Assembly (NCBI GenBank): GCA_052168315.1
Contig: JBQLZO010000043.1
Coordinates: 124,001 to 188,000 of the forward strand
Length of the DNA: 64,000 bases
Source of the DNA: JBQLZO01 sp052168315
Lineage (GTDB): Bacteria > Planctomycetota > Phycisphaerae > Phycisphaerales > UBA1924
Direction of reading: 5' to 3'
Below, piece after piece: positions 31,101 through 39,549 of this stretch; position 1 is the stretch's first letter; every line of letters starts with the position of its first letter. The notes beneath the pieces were generated by a model. That model saw nothing but the letters and a program-made list of their open reading frames with translations. It ran no database searches and was not told the DNA's origin. A program made the translations under genes and the position numbers.

Positions 31101-32873
31101 TCAGGGGCGCACGCCCGCCGGGAGAAGCGACACCGCCTCGCCCGCCGTCGCCGCGGCGGAGGGAGCGTACTCCAGCGGGCCGGTCTCCGGGGGCAGCCCC
31201 AGCGGGATTCCCAGCAGCATCCACACCACCACCATCACCGACCACCCGATCGCCAGGGCGATCGAGTAGGGCAGCATCGTCGCGATCAGCGTTCCCATCC
31301 CCGCGTTCTTGGCGTACTTCTGCATGAACACCAGGATGATCACCAGGTACGCGTTCAGCGGCGTGATGATGTTGGTCACCGAGTCGCCGATCCGGTACGC
31401 GGCCTGCGTCAGCTCGGGGGAGATGCCCACGAGCATGAACATCGGCACGAAGATCGGGGCGAAGATCGCGTACTTGGCCGACATCGACCCCACGAACAGG
31501 TTGAACACCGCGGTGATCAGGATGAACACCAGGATCAGCACGAACCCGGGCATGTCCGCGCCCGCGAGGAGCTCGCCGCCGCTGATCGCGAGCATGGTCC
31601 CCAGCTCGGATTTCTTGAAGTACTCGATGAACTGGGCCGCGAAGAACGCCAGCACGATGATCGGGGCCATCGCAGCGATCGAGTCGATCATCAGGCTCGC
31701 CAGGTCCTTCGATGAGCGGACCTTGCCGTTCGCGATCCCGTACGCCACTCCGGGCAGCAGGAACAGGATGAACAGCAGCGGCACGATCGCCTCGATCCAG
31801 CGGTCGAAGTTGGCTCCCCTGCCGTGCAGCGGCCAGCCCGGCATGAGGATGTTCACGACGATCACCATCAGCGTCAGCACCGTGACCACGCTGGCGACCG
31901 CGAGGCAGTACACCTCATTCCGCGTGATCTGATGGGCCCCGACATCCTCATCAGCGATCGGCGCCGGCCCGCCTTCCTCCGGCGATTTGCGCTCGAAGCG
32001 CGGCTCGACGAAGAAGTGGGTGGTCGCCCATCCCACCGCCGTGGCCATGAAGGTCGAGGCGATCATGAACAGCCAGTTGGCCGTCGGCGCGACGACATAG
32101 TTGGCATCGACGAACTTCGCGCCCTCCGTCGAGAACGCCGCCAGCATCGGGTCCAGCCCCGTCACCAGCAGGTTCGCGTTGAACCCCGCCGCGACCCCGC
32201 AGAACACCGCCGCGATCCCCACGATCGGCGAACGCCCCACGGCCTTGAACAGCAGCGCCGCCAGCGGCGGGAGCACCACATACCCAGAGTCCATCCCGAG
32301 CGAGGACATCACCCCCAGGAACACCATCGCGGGTGTGAGCAGCTGGCTGGGCGTTATGATCATGAACACCTTCAGCAGCGTCCCGATCAGCCCCGTCCGC
32401 TCGGCCACACCGATCCCCAGCATCCCCACCAGCACGATCCCCAGCGGCGGGAACGCCATGAAATTGTCCACCATGCTCTCGAGCGCCCAGTACAGGTTGT
32501 CCGGGGTCAGCAGGTTCACCGCCCGGAGCACGACCGGGCGATCGACCATCATCGCCTCGCCGGTCGCCGGATCGAGCATCGGCTCCTGCGTCGCCTCGTC
32601 GAGTACCGGGACGGACTCCATCGCCGGCTCCAGCACCAGCACCGTCGCGCCGGTCGCCTCGTTGATCACCTGCCGGGGCACCTTCTTGACCACCTCCCAC
32701 CCCGCGAAGGATGCCGCCGCCGAGAGCACCATCACCAGCAGCGCCCCGATCAGGAACAGGATCGCCGGGTCCGGGAGCTTGTTCCCGGCCCATTCCAGGG
32801 CGTCGAGCAGCCCCCGCTTCTTGGGCGCGCCGGCGGTGGTGGGTCGGGAAGACGATGGGGTGTGCTCGGCCAT
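31101..32873 (-). CDS. AbgT family transporter
   Basis: A 590-residue inner membrane transporter of the AbgT family, whose members take up p-aminobenzoyl-glutamate (AbgT) or export sulfonamides and other antimetabolites (MtrF, YdaH) driven by proton or sodium gradients. About eleven to thirteen hydrophobic helices are visible, with the family blocks LPDPAILFLIGALLVMVLS, LGVMSSLGMDSGYVVLPPLA, AAGFNANLLVTGLDPMLA, APIIVLAFFAAQFIEYF, NLFVGSMSAKYAIFAPIFVP and RIGDSVTNIITPLNAYLVII. A 60-residue periplasmic loop after the first helix (KKVPRQVINEATGATVLVLE) is family-like. It is divergent from a POT peptide transporter gene with 193 bases between, suggesting shared control. Confidence 0.93.
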   Translation of the reverse strand: MAEHTPSSSRPTTAGAPKKRGLLDALEWAGNKLPDPAILFLIGALLVMVLSAAASFAGWEVVKKVPRQVINEATGATVLVLEPAMESVPVLDEATQEPMLDPATGEAMMVDRPVVLRAVNLLTPDNLYWALESMVDNFMAFPPLGIVLVGMLGIGVAERTGLIGTLLKVFMIITPSQLLTPAMVFLGVMSSLGMDSGYVVLPPLAALLFKAVGRSPIVGIAAVFCGVAAGFNANLLVTGLDPMLAAFSTEGAKFVDANYVVAPTANWLFMIASTFMATAVGWATTHFFVEPRFERKSPEEGGPAPIADEDVGAHQITRNEVYCLAVASVVTVLTLMVIVVNILMPGWPLHGRGANFDRWIEAIVPLLFILFLLPGVAYGIANGKVRSSKDLASLMIDSIAAMAPIIVLAFFAAQFIEYFKKSELGTMLAISGGELLAGADMPGFVLILVFILITAVFNLFVGSMSAKYAIFAPIFVPMFMLVGISPELTQAAYRIGDSVTNIITPLNAYLVIILVFMQKYAKNAGMGTLIATMLPYSIALAIGWSVMVVVWMLLGIPLGLPPETGPLEYAPSAAATAGEAVSLLPAGVRP

Positions 32874-33066
32874 CCCGGGATTGTGACGAACCGCACCGAT
32901 CGTGCAACACCGGCGCGTCCGGACGACGCCCGGGCATCGCCCGGATCGCCGCCCGATTCCGGCACGACCGCCTCCCGCCGTTGCCCTCCGACCGCGTCGG
33001 TATGCTCACGCCGCCGAAGGCAGTGGGGGGCTCCGCCGGGTGGGGGCACGACCGAGAGGATCGCCC

Positions 33067-34656
33067 ATGACCGCCACGAAGTACGCCGTGACCCCGATGG
33101 ACACCAAGGGCATGCCGCCCGGCATCCCGTACATCATCGGCAACGAGCTGGCCGAGCGGTTCTCCTTCTACGGCATGAAGGCCATCCTCACGGTCTTCAT
33201 GACCAAGCACCTGCTCGACTCGGCGGGCCAGCCCGACTTCATGAACGATGAGGAGGCCAAGACCGTCTACCACCTCTTCACCGCGGCCGCCTACTTCTTC
33301 CCGATCCTCGGCGCCATCCTCTCCGATGTCCTCTGGGGCAAGTACAAGACCATCCTGCTCATCTCGCTGATGTATTGCCTGGGGCACGGCATGCTCGCAC
33401 TGATGGACCTGGGCCCGGTGCTCGGGGCGTGGGACATGAAGCCGTTCCTGTACATCGGGCTCCTGCTCATCGCCGTCGGCGCCGGCGGCATCAAGCCCTG
33501 CGTCTCGGCCCATGTCGGCGACCAGTTCGGCCCGAAGAACCAGCACCTGATCTCCAAGACATTCTCCTGGTTCTACTTCTCCATCAATGTCGGCGCCGCG
33601 ACCAGCACGCTGCTCACGCCGGTGTTCCTCGTCATCGCCGGCCCATGGCTCGCCTTCGGCGTGCCCGGCGTGCTCATGGCGATGGCCACATTCCTCTTCT
33701 GGCTCGGACGCAACAAGTTCGTGCACATCCCGCCGTCGGGCTGGAAGAGCTTCAAGGAGGAGACCTTCTCGCACGACGGCCGGCGCGCGCTGATCAACCT
33801 CGCGCCGCTGTTCCTCCTGTTCATCCCCATGTTCTGGGCCATCTTCGATCAGACCGGCTCGGCGTGGGTGCTGCAGGCCGAGTCCATGGACCGCCGATTC
33901 CTCGGGCTGACATGGCTCGAATCTCAGGTTCAGGCCGTGAACCCCGTGCTCATCCTCATCCTGATCCCCACCTTCGCGTACGGCATCTACCCGCTGATGG
34001 GCAAGTTCTTCAAGGTCACGCCCCTCCGCAAGATCGGGATCGGGCTTTTCCTGACCGCGGGCGCGTTCGCGATGTCGGCGCTGATCGAGCTGGCGATCGA
34101 GGCGCAGAGCGCTGGCGTCGCCCAGCAGCTCCACGCCGCGCTCGGCGGGCCGGCCGAGATCGCCGCCACCGACCTGAGCGCGCTCCTCCGCGCCGCCACC
34201 GCGGCGGGCTGGGAGCAGGCACAGATCCAGCCCTACATGGACGCGATGCCGAACATCGGCTGGCAGTTCCTGGCCTATATCGCGCTGACCGCCGCGGAGG
34301 TGATGGTCTCGATCACCAGCCTCGAGTTCGCCTACACCCAGGCGCCCAAGCGGATGAAGTCGTTCATCATGGGCGTGTACTTCCTCGGCGTCTCGCTCGG
34401 CAATCTGTTCACCGCTGGCGTGAACAAGACGCTGGATCTGACCAAGGACGACTCCGGCGCGACGCCGCTCGACGGCGCGAACTACTACTGGTTCTTCGTC
34501 GCGCTCATGCTGGTCGTCTCGGTGATCTATGTCGTGTTCGCCAAGAACTACAAGGGTGCCACCTTCGTCCAGGGCGACGGACACGACGACCTCGTGCCCG
34601 TGCCGACCGATGCCGATGCGCGCCGCGCCGAGGCCGAGGGCCCCGACGCCCGCTGA
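33067..34656 (+). CDS. POT/PTR family proton-dependent peptide transporter
   Basis: A 529-residue major facilitator transporter of the proton-coupled oligopeptide family. The family signature is clear: NELAERFSFYGMKAILTVFM (ExxERFxYYG type), AVGAGGIKPCVSAHVGDQFG, then KTFSWFYFSINVGAATSTLL. About twelve to fourteen hydrophobic helices follow, ending with NYYWFFVALMLVVSVIYVVF and a short acidic tail. Substrates are usually di- and tripeptides taken up with protons. Start ATG 33067 has GAGGATCGCCC upstream; the longer frame start at 32902 is not supported. A ~60-residue insertion between helices (QSAGVAQQLHAALGGPAEIA) is Ala-rich. Divergent from the AbgT gene. Confidence 0.93.
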   Translation: MTATKYAVTPMDTKGMPPGIPYIIGNELAERFSFYGMKAILTVFMTKHLLDSAGQPDFMNDEEAKTVYHLFTAAAYFFPILGAILSDVLWGKYKTILLISLMYCLGHGMLALMDLGPVLGAWDMKPFLYIGLLLIAVGAGGIKPCVSAHVGDQFGPKNQHLISKTFSWFYFSINVGAATSTLLTPVFLVIAGPWLAFGVPGVLMAMATFLFWLGRNKFVHIPPSGWKSFKEETFSHDGRRALINLAPLFLLFIPMFWAIFDQTGSAWVLQAESMDRRFLGLTWLESQVQAVNPVLILILIPTFAYGIYPLMGKFFKVTPLRKIGIGLFLTAGAFAMSALIELAIEAQSAGVAQQLHAALGGPAEIAATDLSALLRAATAAGWEQAQIQPYMDAMPNIGWQFLAYIALTAAEVMVSITSLEFAYTQAPKRMKSFIMGVYFLGVSLGNLFTAGVNKTLDLTKDDSGATPLDGANYYWFFVALMLVVSVIYVVFAKNYKGATFVQGDGHDDLVPVPTDADARRAEAEGPDAR

Positions 34657-34698
34657 GCAGCCCTCAGCCGAACGACCGTGCCCCGGAACGCTCCGAGG

Positions 34699-35880
34699 TC
34701 ATGCCTCATCCGGGGCGTCGCCATCGTCGCTCCCATCAAACACCCGCAACCCCCCCGCCAGGAACTCATCCAGCGCCGCCTCCACCGCCGCAGGATCCGC
34801 CGCCAGTCGCACCGCCTCCTTCAGCGGCTTGCACGCCCCCAGCCGCTTGCCCATCCACGAGATCCGCCGGCGGATGTGCGTCATCGCGTAGTGCTCGCCG
34901 CGGTGCTCGAGCATCAGCCGCAGGTACTTCCGGATCACCGCGACCTTGCCCGCCTCGTCCGGCTCGGGCCCGGGGTCGCCGGTGGTCTGCACCGACCAGC
35001 ACCGCCGGAACAGCCACGGCGCGCTGAACGAGCCCCGCCCGATCATCACGCCCGCGCACCCCGTGTGCCGCATCATCGCGAGGCAGTGCTCCGGCTCGGT
35101 CACATCGCCGTTGCCCAGCACAGGGATGCCGTCCACCGCCTGCACGACATCGCGGATCCCATCCAGATCGACCCCGCCCTTGAACTTCTGCTCGGTCGTC
35201 CGCCCGTGGATCGTGATCCCGACGATCCCCACCCGCTCCAGCGCCCGCGCCAGGTCCGGTGCGACGATGCACGAGCCATCCCATCCCAGCCGCAGCTTCG
35301 CCGACACCCCCACACGCCCGCGCGTGTGCCGATCCACCTCCCGCACCAGCCGCTCGCCCATCCGCACCGTCCGCGCCGGGTCGCACAGCAGCTTCGAACC
35401 GCCATCCTTCTTCGTCACCTTGTCGACCGGGCAGCCCATGTTGATGTCGATCGCATCGGCCCCATGATCCACCGCCCACTTCGCGCCCTCAGAGAGGATG
35501 TCCGGATCCCCGCCGTAGAGCTGCATGCACACCGGCGAGTCGCGCTCGTTCGTCGATGCCAGATCCAGCGACCGCGCTGTCCCCCGCAGCAGCCCCTGCG
35601 GCGAGAGCAGATCGGTGCACGCCAGCCCGACCCCGCCCTCCTCCCGGCACACGATCCGCCACGCCAAGTCGCAGTAGTTCGCCACCGGCGCCAGCAGCAG
35701 GTTCGTCTCCAGCAGCAGGGGGCCCCACCGCAGGGGCCGCCCGATGAAACCGGGACGCTCAGCGCCCGATCCGCCGGCGACCGGGTCCATGCAATCGGAC
35801 GGGCGCGATCCGGAATCACTGCCGGGGCCCGCCGGGGCATCCCAGCGCATCGACATGGTCGGTTCACCGGCAGCACGCAT
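34699..35880 (-). CDS. dus: tRNA-dihydrouridine synthase family protein
   Basis: A TIM-barrel FMN enzyme that reduces specific uridines in tRNA to dihydrouridine using NADPH. Family marks: LLLAPVANYCDLAWRIVC (first strand with FMN contact), PVCMQLYGGDP, DAIDINMGCPVDKVTKK with the catalytic Cys, GVSAKLRLGWDG, GITIHGRTTEQKFKGGVDLD and VLGNGDVTEPEHC. The ~45-residue N-terminal extension before GFIGRPLRWGPLLLETN is low-complexity and the start is uncertain (GTG 35886, ATG 35880 or ATG 35853). The C-terminal helical domain is present (YAMTHIRRRISWMGKRLGAC). The specific Dus subtype (A, B or C) is not clear. It converges on the POT gene, 42 bases apart. Confidence 0.92.
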   Translation of the reverse strand: MRAAGEPTMSMRWDAPAGPGSDSGSRPSDCMDPVAGGSGAERPGFIGRPLRWGPLLLETNLLLAPVANYCDLAWRIVCREEGGVGLACTDLLSPQGLLRGTARSLDLASTNERDSPVCMQLYGGDPDILSEGAKWAVDHGADAIDINMGCPVDKVTKKDGGSKLLCDPARTVRMGERLVREVDRHTRGRVGVSAKLRLGWDGSCIVAPDLARALERVGIVGITIHGRTTEQKFKGGVDLDGIRDVVQAVDGIPVLGNGDVTEPEHCLAMMRHTGCAGVMIGRGSFSAPWLFRRCWSVQTTGDPGPEPDEAGKVAVIRKYLRLMLEHRGEHYAMTHIRRRISWMGKRLGACKPLKEAVRLAADPAAVEAALDEFLAGGLRVFDGSDDGDAPDEA

Positions 35881-36003
35881 CGCCACGATGCTATGGCGCC
35901 CGCGTATCCCGCCCGGCCGGTGCCCACCGATCTCCTATCATCCGCCCCCGTCCGCCTCCCCAACCCCGCACGCCCCCGCGCGAACGATGGAGAACCCCGC
36001 CCG

Positions 36004-37089
36004 ATGCTCAGCCCGACGGAAGCCGAGTCCATCGCCGCCATCGCCCTCATGGCCGCCCTCGCCGACGGACGCACGGGCTCGGAAGAACGGGAGCAGCTCC
36101 GCTCGCTCTTCGATGCGCTGGGCGCGGAGCACGACCTGCCCGCCCTCCCCGCGCTGTATCAGAAGGTCCTGCTCAAGCAGGTCGGGCTCGGCGAGGCGGC
36201 CGCGGCGCTGACCAGCGACGAGTCCCGCCGGATGGCCTTCGAGATGGGCGTGTGCATCGCCGATGCCGATGGCAAGGCCACCCCCGCCGAGCAGGCGTTC
36301 CTCGATCAGCTCGAGAACGCCCTGGGCATCCACCACGCCGAGGCCGTCTCGTTCGAGCGGCAGGCCGATGCCCTCGCAGAGGCGCCCATCGACGCCCCAT
36401 CCGGCGCCGATGCCCGCGACGCCACCCTCGACCCCGACGCCCTGCTCGGCCCGATCCCGCTCGAACTGGAACCTCAACCCCGCGCCGCGTCCTCAGCGCC
36501 CGCCGCTCCCGCTCCCATCACCCAACCGGCGGACCGCGCCCGCCGCCTCGGCGTCGACGATGCGCTCACGCGCGAGATCGACGCGTCCATCATGAAGTAC
36601 TCGATCCTCAATGGCGCGCTCGAACTGCTCCCCCAGAACCTCGCCACCATGGCCATCCTGCCGCTCCAGACGCGCATGGTCTACACCATCGGGAAGCGCT
36701 ACGGCTACACCCTCGGCCCGGGGCACATCAAGGAATTCATCGCCACCCTCGGCATGGGCGCCACCTCACAGATGCTCGAAAACTTCGCCCGCAAGGCCCT
36801 CGGCAAGCTCGCCAAGAAGGCGCTCGGCAAGACCGCCGGCGGGCTCGTCAAGGCCGCCACAGGGCCCATGATGACCTTCGCGGCCACCTACGCCATCGGG
36901 CAGGTCGCCAACGCCTATTACAGCAAGGGACGCCAGATCTCCACCGCCGATCTCCGTGGCCTGTTCCAGAACAACCTCGCCCGAGGCAAGGCGCTGTTCG
37001 AGCAGAACCGCGCCCAAGTCGATTCCAGCGCCCGCTCGCTCGATCCCGCGAAGGTCCTCGATCTCGTGCGCGGCAAGGCCACGCTCTGA
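36004..37089 (+). CDS. TerB-like / DUF697-like protein, hypothetical
   Basis: A 361-residue protein with two parts. The N-terminal ~130 residues (LSPTEAESIAAIALMAALAD, SEEREQLRSLFDALGAEHDL, MGVCIADADGKATPAEQAFL) follow the TerB/DUF533 tellurite-resistance-like helical fold with its acidic metal-binding pattern (D..D.K.T..E). A Pro/Ala linker leads to a C-terminal region (~200-320) with IMKYSILNGALELLPQN, VYTIGKRYGYTLG and HIKEFIATLGMGATSQM, resembling the DUF697/YcjF-like membrane-associated domain, with a hydrophobic stretch GPMMTFAATYAIGQVAN. Probable envelope or membrane-peripheral role. GGAGA precedes ATG 36004. It is 21 bases upstream of the LolCE-type permease, so may be the first gene of that operon. 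Domain names are given by resemblance. Confidence 0.75.
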   Translation: MLSPTEAESIAAIALMAALADGRTGSEEREQLRSLFDALGAEHDLPALPALYQKVLLKQVGLGEAAAALTSDESRRMAFEMGVCIADADGKATPAEQAFLDQLENALGIHHAEAVSFERQADALAEAPIDAPSGADARDATLDPDALLGPIPLELEPQPRAASSAPAAPAPITQPADRARRLGVDDALTREIDASIMKYSILNGALELLPQNLATMAILPLQTRMVYTIGKRYGYTLGPGHIKEFIATLGMGATSQMLENFARKALGKLAKKALGKTAGGLVKAATGPMMTFAATYAIGQVANAYYSKGRQISTADLRGLFQNNLARGKALFEQNRAQVDSSARSLDPAKVLDLVRGKATL

Positions 37090-37110
37090 TCTGGGTACCA
37101 TCACCGCTCC

Positions 37111-38709
37111 ATGTTCCAGGCACTGCTCACAAGACGATACCTGTTCTCGAAGGTCATGCCGCTGCTGGCGTCCGTCGCCGTGACGCTCTGCACCGCCATG
37201 GTCCTGATCGTCTGGTCCGTCATGGGCGGGTTCCTCAACATGCTCCTCGCCTCCGGGCGCTCCATGATCGGCGATGTGTCGATCAGCTACCCCGCCGAGC
37301 TCGGCGGGATCCCAAACTACGAGCGCGTCATCGAACGGCTGCTCGAACAGCCCGAGGTCGCCGCCGCGACCCCCACTCTGGAGACCTACGCCCTGCTTGG
37401 ATTGCCCGACGGCGACAAGCGATTCGTCGTGCTCATCGGCGTCCAGCCCGAGGGATACGACGCGGTCACCGGGTACTACGAACGCCTGTACTGGATTCCG
37501 CTCGAGGGCGAGCAGCTCGAAGAAGCCCGCCGCATCGAACAGCGCCTCCGCGAACTCGACCCATCCGCCGATGCCGATGAGCGAGCCGCCCTACGGGAAC
37601 AGCTCGACCGCCGCATCGAACTCGAGCCGGAATCACCGCTCCCCGCCTACGCCCGGACGATGCGCCGCCCCGCGCCGAGCGCCGATCCGGGCGATCCGAG
37701 CGCCGCCGAACGCCCGGCCCTCGTGCCCGGCGTCATGGTCTCGCAGTACAACCAGCGCACCAAGGGGGGGCATCTCAATCCCCTCGGCTTCTTCCTTCCG
37801 AACCGCGAGGTCTCGCTCACCGTGCTCGCGTTCAGCCAGCGCGGCGTGGCCATCGACGCTGTGACGCGCGAGTTCCCCGTCGCCAATGAGTTCGAGTCCG
37901 GTCTCTACGATGCCGACTCACGCTGGGTGCTCATGCCCCTCGAAGAGATGCAACGGATGCTCAAGCTCGATGAGGCGCAGCGCATCCGCGCCGGCGGCGT
38001 CCCCGCCGTCGCCATCGACCCGCAGACCGGTGAGGAACGCCTCGTCTACCCGGAGGTCATCGATCGCGAGCCCGCCCGCGTCTCGCACATCCTCATCCGC
38101 GCCGCCGAGGGCATCACCCCACAGCAGCTCGAGGCCGTCGCCACCCGCGTCTACAACGAACTCATCGACACCGAAGACCTCTCCCTGCCGTTTCTCCCGG
38201 ACAACCTGATCTACACATGGGAAGAAAAACCCGGTCTCGCCGGCTTCATCGCGGCCGTGAAGAAGGAGACCGTCCTCGTGCTCTTCCTCTTCGGCGTGAT
38301 CTCGCTCGTGGCCGTGTTCCTCGTCTTCGCCATCTTCTGGGCCATGGTCTCGGAGAAGACCAAGGACATCGGCGTCCTCCGCGCCATCGGCGCTTCCACG
38401 CCGGGTGTCGCCTGGCTGTTCCTGCGGTACGGCATGGCCATCGGCATCGTCGGCGCGCTCGCCGGGCTGGGCATCGCGCTGCTCGTCGTGACCAACATCA
38501 ACGCCATCCACGCGTGGATGGGCACCGCCCTCGGCATCGAGATCTGGAACCCCGAGACCTACTACTTCTCCACCATCCCCTCAGACCTCGAGGTGCGCAA
38601 GGCCATCATCGTCGTCGCCGCCGCCATCATCTCATCGCTGCTCGGCGCGCTCGTCCCGGCGCTCCGCGCGGCGTTCATGGACCCCGTCAAGGCACTCCGT
38701 TTCGAATGA
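37111..38709 (+). CDS. LolC/LolE-type ABC transporter permease
   Basis: A 532-residue FtsX/MacB-superfamily permease: an N-terminal helix (VMPLLASVAVTLCTAMVLIV), a long periplasmic domain (~45-385) and three C-terminal helices (VLVLFLFGVISLVAVFLVFA; YGMAIGIVGALAGLGIALLV; AIIVVAAAIISSLLGALVPA), with the cytoplasmic coupling loop SEKTKDIGVLRAIGASTPGV. The opening and the loop are typical of lipoprotein-releasing LolC/LolE. The periplasmic part is interrupted by an acidic linker (ELDPSADADERAALREQLDR). The ATPase gene overlaps its stop (ATGA). Together they would extract lipoproteins from the inner membrane or drive a MacB-like mechanotransmission; only one permease is encoded, suggesting a homodimer. 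Confidence 0.88.
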   Translation: MFQALLTRRYLFSKVMPLLASVAVTLCTAMVLIVWSVMGGFLNMLLASGRSMIGDVSISYPAELGGIPNYERVIERLLEQPEVAAATPTLETYALLGLPDGDKRFVVLIGVQPEGYDAVTGYYERLYWIPLEGEQLEEARRIEQRLRELDPSADADERAALREQLDRRIELEPESPLPAYARTMRRPAPSADPGDPSAAERPALVPGVMVSQYNQRTKGGHLNPLGFFLPNREVSLTVLAFSQRGVAIDAVTREFPVANEFESGLYDADSRWVLMPLEEMQRMLKLDEAQRIRAGGVPAVAIDPQTGEERLVYPEVIDREPARVSHILIRAAEGITPQQLEAVATRVYNELIDTEDLSLPFLPDNLIYTWEEKPGLAGFIAAVKKETVLVLFLFGVISLVAVFLVFAIFWAMVSEKTKDIGVLRAIGASTPGVAWLFLRYGMAIGIVGALAGLGIALLVVTNINAIHAWMGTALGIEIWNPETYYFSTIPSDLEVRKAIIVVAAAIISSLLGALVPALRAAFMDPVKALRFE

Positions 38710-39497
38710 GCCAGTCCACCCGACCAACACCGAGCCAGCCGGAGCCCGCCGGGTCCTCCGCTCCCGACCACCCGGGCGCTGTGGTCATCGCCGCCAACGC
38801 GGTCCACAAGACCTACCGCCTCGGGCGCGTCCGCGTCCCCGTGCTGCGGGGCGTCGATTTCCAGGTCCGCCAGGGCGAGTGCGTCGCCGTGCTCGGCGCC
38901 TCCGGATCGGGCAAGTCCACCCTCCTGCACCTGCTCGGCGGGCTCGATCGCCCCGACCGGAGCGGATCGTCCGCCGGCGGTGAGATCACCTTCGAGGGCC
39001 GCTCGCTCGCACGCTACTCCTCCTCCGAGCTCGACCGCTACCGGCGCACCGCAGTGGGCTTCGTCTTCCAGTTCTACCACCTGCTCCCCGAACTCACGGT
39101 CATGCAGAATGTGCTCATCGGCGCGATGGTCGGCTCCGGTCGCGTCGCGTGGCTCGCCCGTCGAGCCGATGCCGAGGCCCACGCCCGCACGCTCCTCGAC
39201 CGGTTCGGGCTCGCCCACCGGCTCCGGCACCGCCCCGTCGAGCTCTCCGGCGGCGAGCGCCAGCGCGTCGCCATCGCCCGCGCCCTGATCAACAAGCCCC
39301 GCCTGCTCCTGGCCGATGAGCCCACCGGAAACCTCGACCAGGGCACGGGCGCGTCGATCCTCGACGCCATGATGGACCTCCGGGCGACCATCGGGCAGAC
39401 CATGGTCATCGTCACCCACGACCAGGCCACCGCCGCCCGCGCCGACCGCATCGTCCGGCTCGTCGATGGACAGGTGCAGCACCCATCGCCGGGCTGA
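38706..39497 (+). CDS. lolD: LolD-type ABC transporter ATP-binding protein
   Basis: A 263-residue MacB/LolD-type ATPase. Motifs: Walker A LGASGSGKSTLLHLLGGLDR, the Q-loop VGFVFQFYHLLPELTVMQNV typical for this subfamily, signature LSGGERQRVAIARALINKP, Walker B LLLADEPTGNLD and H-loop VIVTHDQATAARADR. A polar Pro/Ser-rich N-terminal extension of ~25 residues precedes the ABC domain. The start overlaps the permease stop as ATGA. Supplies energy to the permease encoded just upstream. Whether the system handles lipoproteins (Lol) or another substrate cannot be settled from sequence alone. Confidence 0.9.
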   Translation: MSQSTRPTPSQPEPAGSSAPDHPGAVVIAANAVHKTYRLGRVRVPVLRGVDFQVRQGECVAVLGASGSGKSTLLHLLGGLDRPDRSGSSAGGEITFEGRSLARYSSSELDRYRRTAVGFVFQFYHLLPELTVMQNVLIGAMVGSGRVAWLARRADAEAHARTLLDRFGLAHRLRHRPVELSGGERQRVAIARALINKPRLLLADEPTGNLDQGTGASILDAMMDLRATIGQTMVIVTHDQATAARADRIVRLVDGQVQHPSPG

Positions 39498-39549
39498 CCG
39501 CTCCCCCGACCGAGCCGACGCGACTCCGCCCCGTTCCTACCCTCTGCCA

